From Sphingobium sp. SCG-1 (GTDB taxonomy: Bacteria; Pseudomonadota; Alphaproteobacteria; Sphingomonadales; Sphingomonadaceae): a stretch of DNA of 64,000 bases. The stretch is taken from assembly GCF_002953135.1 (NCBI RefSeq), contig NZ_CP026372.1:124001-188000 (forward strand), written 5' to 3'. The notes beneath the pieces were generated by a model. It did no database searches, was not told where the DNA came from, and saw nothing but the letters and a program-made list of their open reading frames with translations. A program made the translations under genes and the position numbers. Shown here piece after piece: positions 42,279-50,427 of this stretch; the first letter of the stretch is position 1; every line of letters begins with the position of its first letter.

Positions 42279-42902
42279 TCAGACCCTATGTCCCAGCAAT
42301 GCCGCGCCGAAGCCGACAAAAATCGTGCCGATGGTCCGGTTGAAAAGCCGCTGGCGATTGGCTGGCTCAAGCCACCGCGCCAATGATCGGCCGCCGAGCG
42401 CATAGGTGGTGTACCAGAAGCATTCGATAACGGCGAAGGTCACGACCATGATGCCCATCTGCGGCGCGAACGGCGCGTGTTCGTCGACGAACTGCGGAAA
42501 CAGTGCGGCGGCGAAGATGATAAGCTTGGGATTGGACAAGCCGATCAGCAGCCCGCCGCGATAGAGCGAACCCGCCGATTTGACGGCCCGCACGGCGCCT
42601 GCCTCCGCCGCGTCGGCGATCGGCGAGCGCCACGCCTTGATGCCCAGCCAGATCAGATAGGCAACGCCGCCATAACGCAGCACGTCGAACAGCCGTGGTT
42701 CGGCTTTCAATAGCGCGCCAAGGCCGAACGCGGACGCGAACAGGCACAGCACCACAGCCGAAAGGCAGCCCGCCATCGCGAACGCGGAACGCCGCGCACC
42801 CACCTGAATGCTCCGCATCATGATGTGGAGCATGTTGGGGCCGGGGGTCCCGGCGACGACGAACACGGTCAGCGCGTAAAGCCACCAGCTACTGATCTGC
42901 AT
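42279..42902 (-). CDS. LysE-family amino acid exporter
   Basis: Inner-membrane protein of 207 residues with about six hydrophobic segments and the family motif AGTPGPNMLHIMMRSIQVGARR near residue 18, followed by GLSNPKLIIFAAALFPQF. Members export lysine, threonine or homoserine-like metabolites; the substrate here is unknown. It lies between rplT and pheS on the same strand, separated from rplT by an intrinsic terminator, so probably has its own expression or reads into pheST. Confidence 0.87.
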   Translation of the reverse strand: MQISSWWLYALTVFVVAGTPGPNMLHIMMRSIQVGARRSAFAMAGCLSAVVLCLFASAFGLGALLKAEPRLFDVLRYGGVAYLIWLGIKAWRSPIADAAEAGAVRAVKSAGSLYRGGLLIGLSNPKLIIFAAALFPQFVDEHAPFAPQMGIMVVTFAVIECFWYTTYALGGRSLARWLEPANRQRLFNRTIGTIFVGFGAALLGHRV

Positions 42903-42930
42903 GCCGATATTCCTTGTTCACGGCGTTAGG

Positions 42931-42969
42931 TAAAAGAAAAAGGCGCCGGAAGCTTTCGCCCCGGCGCCC
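42931..42969 (-). terminator. Intrinsic terminator after rplT
   Basis: On the minus strand GGGCGCCGG pairs with CCGGCGCC (42961-42968 with 42942-42949), followed by a T-rich run TTTTTCTTTT (42941 down to 42932). It lies 25 bases past the rplT stop and separates rpmI-rplT from the LysE/pheST genes. Confidence 0.85.
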
Positions 42970-42993
42970 TTTCGGTCTGCTGTCGCTGACCGC

Positions 42994-43359
42994 TTATGCA
43001 GCCGCGGGCAGAGCCGCTTTCGCCTGGGCGATGATGGCGCTAAACGCCGCGCCTTCGTGCATCGCGATGTCGGCCAGAACCTTCCGGTCCAGATCGACGC
43101 CTGCAAGCTTCAGTCCGTGCATGAACTGGCCGTAGGTGAGGCCTTCCATGCGGACTGCTGCGTTGATGCGCTGGATCCACAGGGCGCGGAAGCTGCGCTT
43201 CTTTACCTTGCGATCGCGATAGGCGTACTGGCCTGCCTTTTCGACAGCCTGACGGGCGATACGGATCGTATTTTTGCGACGGCCATAATAGCCCTTCGCC
43301 TGTTCCAGAATCCGCTTGTGCTTTGCGCGGGTGGTTACACCCCGTTTTACGCGTGCCAT
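42994..43359 (-). CDS. rplT: 50S ribosomal protein L20
   Basis: 121 residues; MARVKRGVTTRAKHKRILEQ, then GYYGRRKNTIRIARQAVEKA and RVDLDRKVLADIA-type C-terminus (GVDLDRKVLADIAM). Binds 23S rRNA early in assembly; in E. coli L20 also represses its own operon by binding the leader. Follows rpmI by 13 bases, and is followed by an intrinsic terminator. Confidence 0.98.
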   Translation of the reverse strand: MARVKRGVTTRAKHKRILEQAKGYYGRRKNTIRIARQAVEKAGQYAYRDRKVKKRSFRALWIQRINAAVRMEGLTYGQFMHGLKLAGVDLDRKVLADIAMHEGAAFSAIIAQAKAALPAAA

Positions 43360-43372
43360 TGTCCTCTACTCC

Positions 43373-43576
43373 TTACTTCAGGCCGTAGGGTGCCCAGAGG
43401 CGGACGTGCGCGACGTCGGCCTCGGACAGCACGGAAGTGCCACGGTTCTGGCGGATATACTTCGCGTTATGCGAAATCAAACGGTGGCGCTTGCCGGCTA
43501 CGCCGTGCTTCACCTTGCCGGTGGCGGTGAACTTGAAGCGTTTCTTCACACCGCTCTTCGTCTTGAGCTTGGGCAT
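43373..43576 (-). CDS. rpmI: 50S ribosomal protein L35
   Basis: 67 residues, MPKLKTKSGVKKRFKFTATG with KHGVAGKRHRL and a basic C-terminus, all typical. First gene of the rpmI-rplT pair; infC, which often precedes it, is absent here. A good promoter (43697-43725) gives a leader of roughly 113 bases, long enough for L20-type autoregulation, although I could not confirm a structure. Confidence 0.97.
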   Translation of the reverse strand: MPKLKTKSGVKKRFKFTATGKVKHGVAGKRHRLISHNAKYIRQNRGTSVLSEADVAHVRLWAPYGLK

Positions 43577-43696
43577 TTTCGTCTCCTTATCTAGCAGCGA
43601 GTAGCTGTTTTGACGATTACGGACTGACGCGGCAGCCCTACTGGCCGGCCCGTCCTATCGATTTCCCAAGACTCGCAAGAGCCGCAGGAACGCGGG

Positions 43697-43725
43697 CCTA
43701 TATGCGTGAACGTCGGTAAAGGCAA
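43697..43725 (-). promoter_or_regulatory. rpmI-rplT promoter
   Basis: On the minus strand: -35 TTGCCT (43725-43720), 17-base spacer, -10 TATAGG (43702-43697). Similar TATAGG/CTATAT boxes are usual in sphingomonads. The predicted leader to the rpmI ATG is about 113 bases. Confidence 0.55.
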
Positions 43726-43766
43726 GGCGGACGGAGCGATTCGATAGCCGATGCGTTAGAGCGCGC

Positions 43767-45926
43767 ATGGCTGACCCTGTAATCTCCTCCCCACCGGCGA
43801 CGCCTCCACAGAGAAGCGGGATGCGCCCGCACCTCCACGCTGCGCAGGAACGCTGGCGTCGATTGCCCCTGGCCGCGCGCATCATCCTGTGGATTGTGTT
43901 CGCGATCTTCCTGATCTGGTTGATCCTGTTCGTCACCAAGGGACGATTTCTCAAAAGTCCGTTTCAGCGGATCGTCTCCTCCTCGCTTCAGCGCGATGTG
44001 CGGGTGAACGGAGATTTTCAACTGTATTTCGCGCCGATCCGCATCAAGTTCCTTGCCGACGGTTTCAGCATCTCCAACCCGAAATGGGCGAGCCAACCCT
44101 ATCTGTTCCGCGCGGACCGAATCGATGCGCGCATATCGCCGTTCAGCCTGATCTTCGGCGACAAGCGGCGAATCACCCAGTTGCTGTTGCAAAAGGGTGC
44201 CGCTGATCTGGAGTGGAGCAGGGATGGCAAGACCAATACCTGGACGATGGGTGACCCGAACAAGAAGGGCGAGCCGCTGGAGATGCCTGTCGTGCAACGT
44301 GCGCTGATCGCGGGCACGACGCTGCGCTATCGCGATCCGCGCCTGTTCCTGTCCGCCGATCTCGCGTTCGATACTGTGCGCGCGCAAAATACGCAGTTCG
44401 CGCATGATATCCGGTTCCGCGGCAACGGCACGATGCGGGACATACCCTTTACGGTGCGAGGCGGATTGCTGGCGCCGAACGAGACGATCACAGGCGGCCG
44501 CAATCAGTTGGTGGCGGAGGCAGTTTCAGGGGGGACGCGTGTCAACGTGGCTGGCACCTTGCCGGGAGCCACAGTGCTCGAAGGATCGGACCTCAAAGTG
44601 GTGGCGACGGGGCCGAACATGTCGCTGCTATTCGATTTTCTCGGCGCGGCGTTGCCGGATACGCGGCGCTATCGTTTCACATCGGACCTGACCAAGGCAG
44701 GGGAGGAATGGCGGTTCACACGTCTGAAGGGTCGATTTGGCGACAGTGACCTTGCAGGCAAGATGACGGTATCCCAACTTGGCGGCCGCCTGCTTATCAA
44801 GGCGGACCTCGCCACAGACACGCTCGACATGATCGATGTGGGTCCGTTCATCGGCTATGATCCGGTGCAGCTTGATGCGAAAGGATCAGCTGCGGTGGTC
44901 AAGACCGTCGCAGGGCGGCCACGCTTGCTGCCCGATGCGCCGTTGCGGATCGAAGCGATCCGGCGGTTCGATGCGATCGTGAATTATAAAGTGCGTACTG
45001 TCCGGGGCCGCAACATCCCGCTCAGCAATATCGGCGTTGCCCTGAAATTGGACAAGAGCCTGATGACGCTCTCACCGCTGACGTTCGATATGGCGGGCGG
45101 CTTTGTGTCTTCGGACATCAGCATCAATGCACGCGGCGCTCCGGTCAAAACGACCTACGACATACGTCTGTCGCCAACGCCCATGGGCAAGCTGCTTGGG
45201 AGTTGGGGTGTCGAGGAAGCAGGGACGAGTGGAACGATCAAGGCGCGCGTGCTTCTGACGGGGCTGGGCGATTCGGTCCATGAATCGCTTGCCAGTTCAA
45301 ACGGGCGCATTGCCATCATCCTGCCTGCCGGGTCGATGTGGGCGCGCAACGTGCAATTGTCCGAAATTGATATCGGCACCTTCGCGCAAAAGATGTTCGA
45401 GGATAAACTGAAAGAGCCGGTACAGATCAACTGCGGGCTACTGGCGTTTTCCGTGCGCGGCGGCGTGGCGGCGGCAGATCCGATCCTGATCGACACGCGC
45501 AAGAACGTGATGGTCGGGCGTGGTGGCTTCAGCTTCCGTAATGAGAGCCTGGACCTTGCCTTCCGGGCAGACAGCAAGAAGTTCAGCCTGTTCGCCGGGC
45601 AATCACCGGTGGGGATCGGGGGCTATTTCGCAAAGCCCTCCATCGCGGCGATCAGCCCCGAACTTCTCGGTCGCGCCGGGGCTGGTCTAGGCTTATCGCT
45701 GGTCGGTACGCCGCTGGCGGGGCTGCTGGCGTTCGTCGATGTGGGCGACGCAAAGGGTGCTGCATGTGGTCCCGTGCTGGCCGGCGCGCAAGCTACGGCC
45801 CAGCGAACGACCAAGGGCGAGCCACGCGATGATGTTGGGCAGGGCACCACGGCGAAGTCGGAGAGCGGAAAGACGGATCGCAACGAGCGCAAAAGTCAGC
45901 GCAAGAAGTTCCTTGGCATCTTCTGA
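43767..45926 (+). CDS. AsmA-family inner-membrane protein
   Basis: 719 residues with one N-terminal membrane segment at about 36-57 (IILWIVFAIFLIWLILFV), then a large periplasmic part in the AsmA family: FQRIVSSSLQRDVRVNGD and ADGFSISNPKWASQ are typical opening motifs, with an AsmA C-terminal domain around 560-640 (GSMWARNVQLSEIDIGTFA). Recent work on AsmA/YhdP proteins points to lipid transfer between membranes, so a role in envelope lipid traffic is plausible by family, along with the Mla operon in this window. The C-terminus is Ser/Lys-rich. Confidence 0.85.
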   Translation: MADPVISSPPATPPQRSGMRPHLHAAQERWRRLPLAARIILWIVFAIFLIWLILFVTKGRFLKSPFQRIVSSSLQRDVRVNGDFQLYFAPIRIKFLADGFSISNPKWASQPYLFRADRIDARISPFSLIFGDKRRITQLLLQKGAADLEWSRDGKTNTWTMGDPNKKGEPLEMPVVQRALIAGTTLRYRDPRLFLSADLAFDTVRAQNTQFAHDIRFRGNGTMRDIPFTVRGGLLAPNETITGGRNQLVAEAVSGGTRVNVAGTLPGATVLEGSDLKVVATGPNMSLLFDFLGAALPDTRRYRFTSDLTKAGEEWRFTRLKGRFGDSDLAGKMTVSQLGGRLLIKADLATDTLDMIDVGPFIGYDPVQLDAKGSAAVVKTVAGRPRLLPDAPLRIEAIRRFDAIVNYKVRTVRGRNIPLSNIGVALKLDKSLMTLSPLTFDMAGGFVSSDISINARGAPVKTTYDIRLSPTPMGKLLGSWGVEEAGTSGTIKARVLLTGLGDSVHESLASSNGRIAIILPAGSMWARNVQLSEIDIGTFAQKMFEDKLKEPVQINCGLLAFSVRGGVAAADPILIDTRKNVMVGRGGFSFRNESLDLAFRADSKKFSLFAGQSPVGIGGYFAKPSIAAISPELLGRAGAGLGLSLVGTPLAGLLAFVDVGDAKGAACGPVLAGAQATAQRTTKGEPRDDVGQGTTAKSESGKTDRNERKSQRKKFLGIF

Positions 45927-45938
45927 GCCGTGCTGCCG

Positions 45939-46724
45939 TCAGTGCGCATGATGTCCATGCGCCAGCGCCTCCAGCACGTCGTCGACTCGCGCGGCGTCTC
46001 CCACCGCAATGACACGGCCATCGCCTTTGGAGTCGATCGGTTCGCCTGCCCAGTCACACATGCGCCCACCTGCCCCTTCCACGACAGGCACCAGAGCAGC
46101 AATGTCGTGCAGCTTCAGCCCGGCTTCCACGACTATGTCGACATGTCCCGATGCAAGCAGGCCGTAATTGTAGCAATCGCCTCCCCAGACAGTGTCGCGG
46201 CACTGCCCCGCTAGAACGGAGAAGTGTTCGCCTGAGCAGCCAGGGAAATATTGCGGACCGGTCGTGGCGAGAATGGCTTCGTCCAGCCCGCGACACCGGC
46301 GGGTGGTGACAGGTTTGCCGTTGAAGGTCGTTGGCTGACCGATCATCCCGACCCAGCGTTCGCGGGCTATGGGCTGATCGATGATGCCGATGGTCGGCCA
46401 GCCCGCTTGCGTCAGCGCGATCAGCGTTCCGAAGATCGGGCGCCCGGCGATGAAGCTTTTCGTCCCGTCGATCGGGTCCAATATCCAAATCCGCTCAGCA
46501 TCTTCGCGCGTTGTGCCATATTCCTCGCCGATGATGCCGTCACTCGGGCGTTCCTTCTCCAGGATCGAGCGTATCGCCGCCTCTGCAGCGCGGTCGGCTT
46601 CCGTGACCGGGGACTTATCGGCCTTGAATTCCGTGTCGTAGCGCGCGCGGAAGAAGGGGCGGATCGCATCGCCTGCGGCATCGGCAAGGCGCTGGGCAAG
46701 CAGGAGATCGTCGCGTGTCGTCAT
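45939..46724 (-). CDS. hisN: Histidinol-phosphatase (inositol-monophosphatase fold)
   Basis: Mg-dependent phosphatase of 261 residues, converting histidinol phosphate to histidinol. GEEYGTTR (metal ligand E), ILDPIDGTKSFI (metal ligand Asp pair) and GGDCYNYGLLASGHVDI are intact. The start at 46724 (MTTRDDLLLAQR) has AAGGA upstream; open frame before it overlaps the VOC gene. This is the HisN type, separate from the his cluster at 55-59 kb. Could also act on other sugar phosphates. Confidence 0.87.
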   Translation of the reverse strand: MTTRDDLLLAQRLADAAGDAIRPFFRARYDTEFKADKSPVTEADRAAEAAIRSILEKERPSDGIIGEEYGTTREDAERIWILDPIDGTKSFIAGRPIFGTLIALTQAGWPTIGIIDQPIARERWVGMIGQPTTFNGKPVTTRRCRGLDEAILATTGPQYFPGCSGEHFSVLAGQCRDTVWGGDCYNYGLLASGHVDIVVEAGLKLHDIAALVPVVEGAGGRMCDWAGEPIDSKGDGRVIAVGDAARVDDVLEALAHGHHAH

Positions 46725-46824
46725 GCGCGTTCCTTCGCCTGCCACGCGGCTGTTGGCAAGAGGATGGGTTGATCGTGAGGGCTGACCGGCTAAACCGGAG
46801 GCATCGGCCTGCGCGGAGAATGTC

Positions 46825-47217
46825 ATGACGACCCCACCCGGTTTTGCGACGGTAACGCCTTACATCTTCGTCAATGATGCGCCGGCGTTCCTGACGTTTC
46901 TTGTCGAAGGTCTCGGCGGCGTGGAAATAGGCAGGACGATCGGTGAAGGGGGGCGCATTGCCAATGCACAGGTGCGCCTGGGCAATTGCACGGTCATGGC
47001 CAGCGAAGCCGCGGCGCAATGGCCTGCCATGCCCGCGAGCTACTATTTCTACGTCGATGATGCCGATATGGCCCTGAAGAAAGCCCTGAACGCAGGTGGC
47101 ACGCTCATCATGCCGGTGGGAGACATGCCCTATGGTGACCGGCAGGGCGGCGTGCGGGATGCGTTTGGGAATATCTGGTGGATTTCACAGAGGCAGGAAG
47201 AGGGCGGCTATTATTAG
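46825..47217 (+). CDS. VOC-family (glyoxalase/PhnB-like) protein
   Basis: 130 residues with the vicinal-oxygen-chelate fold of the PhnB/bleomycin-resistance group: TVTPYIFVNDAPAFLTFL, ASYYFYVDDADMALKKAL and the end DRQGGVRDAFGNIWWIS. GGAGA precedes the ATG. Metal-binding residues of true glyoxalase I are not obvious. Divergent from hisN, 100 bases away. Function not predictable from sequence. Confidence 0.82.
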   Translation: MTTPPGFATVTPYIFVNDAPAFLTFLVEGLGGVEIGRTIGEGGRIANAQVRLGNCTVMASEAAAQWPAMPASYYFYVDDADMALKKALNAGGTLIMPVGDMPYGDRQGGVRDAFGNIWWISQRQEEGGYY

Positions 47218-47269
47218 CCGTTAAGGCTGCGGCCCATGCTGCCGTTCTTAACGGCGAAGGGGAAGCGGC

Positions 47270-47503
47270 GTGGCGTTCATCGGGTGGATCATCAGCGTGT
47301 GCGCGATGTTGAGTGGTCTTGCCATGAAGCAGGACTTGCCGATTCCTTATGCCGATCAGATTGCCAATGGATTGCTGTTCGCGGCGTTTCTGGCGTGCCC
47401 AGGCTTCTGGAAGGACGCGCCGTTCGGCATCGGGCGAAAGCCGCGCGTGATGGCGTGCATCGCCATGATTTTTGCGCTGCCGCTGGTCCTGATGCGGCCC
47501 TGA
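47270..47503 (+). CDS. Small membrane protein
   Basis: 77 residues beginning with GTG at 47270, preceded by AAGGGGAAGCG. Two or three hydrophobic segments (IGWIISVCAMLSGLAM, ANGLLFAAFLACPGFW, VMACIAMIFALPLVLM). Function unknown. It lies between the VOC gene and prs, converging with prs by 13 bases. Confidence 0.55.
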   Translation: MAFIGWIISVCAMLSGLAMKQDLPIPYADQIANGLLFAAFLACPGFWKDAPFGIGRKPRVMACIAMIFALPLVLMRP

Positions 47504-47515
47504 GGTCAGCCGCGC

Positions 47516-48451
47516 TTAGTCGAACAGGCTGGAAACGGAACTTTCGTCGGCGATCCGCTTAATCGCTTCGCCAAGCAACGGCGCGATCGGCAACTGACGG
47601 ATACGGCTGGACGTCTGGACGCCCTCGGTGCCCATGATCGAATCGGTGATGACCAGTTCCTTGAGGCTGGACGCATCGACGCGTGCCACTGCCCCGCCGG
47701 AGAGCACGCCATGCGTGACATAGGCCACCACGTCTTCCGCACCCGCTTCCAGCAGCGCGGCGGCGGCGTTGCACAGCGTGCCACCCGAATCGACAATGTC
47801 GTCCACCAGCACGCAGAAGCGGCCCCTGACGTCGCCGATGATGTTCATCACTTCTGATTCGCCCGCGCGCTCGCGGCGCTTGTCGACGATCGCGAGTGGG
47901 GCATTGTCGAGCCGCTTGGCAAGCGCCCGTGCGCGCACCACGCCGCCGACGTCGGGCGACACCACCATGATATTACGGTCGCCAAACCGCGCCTGAATAT
48001 CCGCCGACATCACGGGCGCACCGAACAGGTTATCGGTCGGAATATCGAAGAAGCCCTGGATTTGTCCGGCATGCAGATCGACCGAGAGGACGCGGTTTGC
48101 GCCCGCCACCGTGATGAGGTTAGCCACCAGCTTGGCGGAAATCGGTGTGCGGGGGCCGGGTTTCCGATCCTGCCGGGCATAGCCGAAATAGGGGAGAACC
48201 GCCGTGATCCGCTTGGCCGACGCGCGCTTCAACGCATCGATGCAGATCAGCAACTCCATCAGATTGTCGTTCGCCGGATAGCTGGTCGACTGGATCACGA
48301 ACACGTCTTCGCCGCGGACGTTCTCGTGGATTTCCACGAACACTTCCTCATCGGCGAAGCGGCGGACGCTGGCCTGCGTCAATGGCAGCTCGACATAATC
48401 TGCGATGGCGCGCGCCAGCGGCAGGTTGGAATTCCCCGTCAACAATTTCAT
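47516..48451 (-). CDS. prs: Ribose-phosphate pyrophosphokinase
   Basis: Makes PRPP from ribose 5-phosphate and ATP, feeding histidine, purine, pyrimidine and NAD synthesis (his, hisN and nadE are in this window). 311 residues from ATG 48451 (MKLLTGNSNLPLA). Flexible-loop YFGYARQDRK, PRPP motif VDDIVDSGGTL and the HAGQIQGFFDIPTDNL segment are intact. A GTG 12 bases upstream is also open but weaker. Confidence 0.96.
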   Translation of the reverse strand: MKLLTGNSNLPLARAIADYVELPLTQASVRRFADEEVFVEIHENVRGEDVFVIQSTSYPANDNLMELLICIDALKRASAKRITAVLPYFGYARQDRKPGPRTPISAKLVANLITVAGANRVLSVDLHAGQIQGFFDIPTDNLFGAPVMSADIQARFGDRNIMVVSPDVGGVVRARALAKRLDNAPLAIVDKRRERAGESEVMNIIGDVRGRFCVLVDDIVDSGGTLCNAAAALLEAGAEDVVAYVTHGVLSGGAVARVDASSLKELVITDSIMGTEGVQTSSRIRQLPIAPLLGEAIKRIADESSVSSLFD

Positions 48452-48568
48452 GGCAGAAGGCACCCCGTGACGTTTCTGTGACGCGCTGGTCGGCGCCCCT
48501 TTAGCGAGGAGGGGGCGGAGAGGAAAGGCGCTTTTGCGTGACGCGCCAAAATGCTCTACCGGCGCGCC

Positions 48569-50224
48569 ATGACGAACCGCCTCACCATCGCCCTAGCCCA
48601 AGTCACGCAGTCGGTCGGGGACTTGGCAGGCAATGCCGATGCCATGCTGGAATGGCGCGCGAAGGCGGCGGGCGCGGACCTGATCGTTTATCCCGAATTA
48701 CAGTTGGTTGGCTATCCGCCGGAAGATCTGGTGTTGAAGCCTACGTTGGTCGAGCGCGCCGGTGCGGAATTGCTGCGGCTTGCGGAAGCGACGGCGGATG
48801 GCGGCCCGGCGATGCTGGTCGGTACGGTTGTCGCGGCGCATGGCGTGCTGTTCAATGTCGTGGCATTGCTGGATAGCGGCAAGATCGTCGCGGTCCGCCA
48901 GAAGCGCGAATTGCCCAATTACGGCACGTTCGACGAAAAGCGCTTGTTCGCGCCGGGTCCGCTGCCAGAGCCGGTGGAGTTTCGCGGCGTAAAGCTGGGC
49001 CTGCCGATCTGCGAGGATATGTGGTTCCCTTTCGTCACCGCGCATCTGCGGGCGCAGGGTGCGGAAGTCCTCATCACGCCCAATGGCTCCCCTTATGAGA
49101 TCGGCAAGGACGACCGTCGCCTGCATGTCGTATGCGCCGCGCGCGTACAGGAAACGGGCTTGCCGATAGTGTATCTGAACCGCGTGGGCGGACAGGACGA
49201 ACTGGTGTTCGACGGCGCCTCCTTCGTCATGGGCGCAGACCTTACCGTGCTGCACCAGTTGCCCGACTGGGACGAAGCACTGGTGATGACGCATTGGGAG
49301 AAGCGTGAGGGTGTCTGGACCTGCGCGCCGGGCGACCTGCACGCGCTCGATCCGCATCCGGAGGACACCTACAACGCGATGGTGCTGGGCCTGCGCGATT
49401 ATGTGAACCGCAACCGCTTTCCCGGCGTGGTGCTGGGCCTGTCGGGCGGGATCGACAGCGCGCTATCCGCCGCCGTCGCCGTCGATGCCTTGGGCGCGGA
49501 TCGCGTGTGGTGCGTGATGATGCCCTCGCGCTTCACCAGTCAGAACAGCCTGGACGATGCCGCCGAATGCGCGCAATTGCTGGGCGTGCGGCTGGACTCC
49601 ATCGCCATCGAGCCTGCGGTCGAAGCGTTCGACATCATGCTGTCGGACGTGTTCGAAGGGCGCGGGCGCGATCTGGCCGAGGAGAATATTCAATCCCGCA
49701 TCCGGGGTGTGACGCTGATGGGGATCAGCAACAAGTTCGGCCCGATGCTGCTCACCACCGGTAACAAGAGCGAGATGTCGGTCGGATATGCCACCATCTA
49801 TGGCGACATGGCGGGCGGCTACTCGGTCTTGAAGGACGCATACAAGACGACCGTGTTCGACCTCTCGCGCTGGCGGAACGAGAATGTGCCGTCGCTCGGC
49901 TTTGGTCCCTCTGGTCCAGTGATGCCGGAGCGCGTCATCACCAAACCGCCCACCGCCGAACTGCGCGACAATCAGCGCGACGATGACAGCTTGCCGCCCT
50001 ATGAAGTGCTCGATCCTATCCTCTATGGCCTCGTCGAGGAGGAACTGTCGGTCGAGCAACTCGTGGAACGTGGCTTCGACCGCGATACCGTGGCGCGGAT
50101 CGAGCGGTTGCTCTATATCGCGGAGTATAAGCGGCGGCAGGCGCCACCCGGCGTCAAACTGGGCACGCGCAACTTCGGTCGCGACCGCCGCTATCCCATC
50201 ACCAATGCATTTCGGACATTATGA
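48569..50224 (+). CDS. nadE: Glutamine-dependent NAD+ synthetase
   Basis: Two-domain enzyme of 551 residues. The nitrilase-type glutaminase comes first, with E43 (YPELQLVGYPP), K112 region (RQKRELPNYGTFDEKR) and C148 (PICEDMW), so it can use glutamine. The synthetase part follows, with its ATP motif SGGIDS at 292-297. Converts deamido-NAD to NAD. The ATG at 48569 is chosen over one 18 bases earlier because family N-termini begin near TNRLTIALAQ. Overlaps the small gene that follows. Confidence 0.95.
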   Translation: MTNRLTIALAQVTQSVGDLAGNADAMLEWRAKAAGADLIVYPELQLVGYPPEDLVLKPTLVERAGAELLRLAEATADGGPAMLVGTVVAAHGVLFNVVALLDSGKIVAVRQKRELPNYGTFDEKRLFAPGPLPEPVEFRGVKLGLPICEDMWFPFVTAHLRAQGAEVLITPNGSPYEIGKDDRRLHVVCAARVQETGLPIVYLNRVGGQDELVFDGASFVMGADLTVLHQLPDWDEALVMTHWEKREGVWTCAPGDLHALDPHPEDTYNAMVLGLRDYVNRNRFPGVVLGLSGGIDSALSAAVAVDALGADRVWCVMMPSRFTSQNSLDDAAECAQLLGVRLDSIAIEPAVEAFDIMLSDVFEGRGRDLAEENIQSRIRGVTLMGISNKFGPMLLTTGNKSEMSVGYATIYGDMAGGYSVLKDAYKTTVFDLSRWRNENVPSLGFGPSGPVMPERVITKPPTAELRDNQRDDDSLPPYEVLDPILYGLVEEELSVEQLVERGFDRDTVARIERLLYIAEYKRRQAPPGVKLGTRNFGRDRRYPITNAFRTL

Positions 50225-50427
50225 ACATCGTAGCCCTCCTCAAAGCCACAGGGTATCTCATTTCCACGATCAGCGTCCTTCTGCTTGGCGTCGTGGCATG
50301 GGACGGGGCCAAGGATGAGCCGGCCTTGCGGTTCTGTCTGATTGCCGGTGTCGCAGCCTCCGTGATTGGCATGGCGTTACGCTGGCTGTCCTTTCGTCAT
50401 CAGCAGCGGGAAGCCTTCAAGTCATGA
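50221..50427 (+). CDS. Small membrane protein between nadE and gltX
   Basis: 68 residues with two hydrophobic segments (TGYLISTISVLLLGVVAW and RFCLIAGVAASVIGMALRW). Its ATG overlaps the nadE stop (ATGA) and its stop overlaps the gltX ATG, so it is certainly translated with them if at all. No recognisable family; I infer a real gene from the tight coupling. Function unknown. Confidence 0.6.
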   Translation: MNIVALLKATGYLISTISVLLLGVVAWDGAKDEPALRFCLIAGVAASVIGMALRWLSFRHQQREAFKS

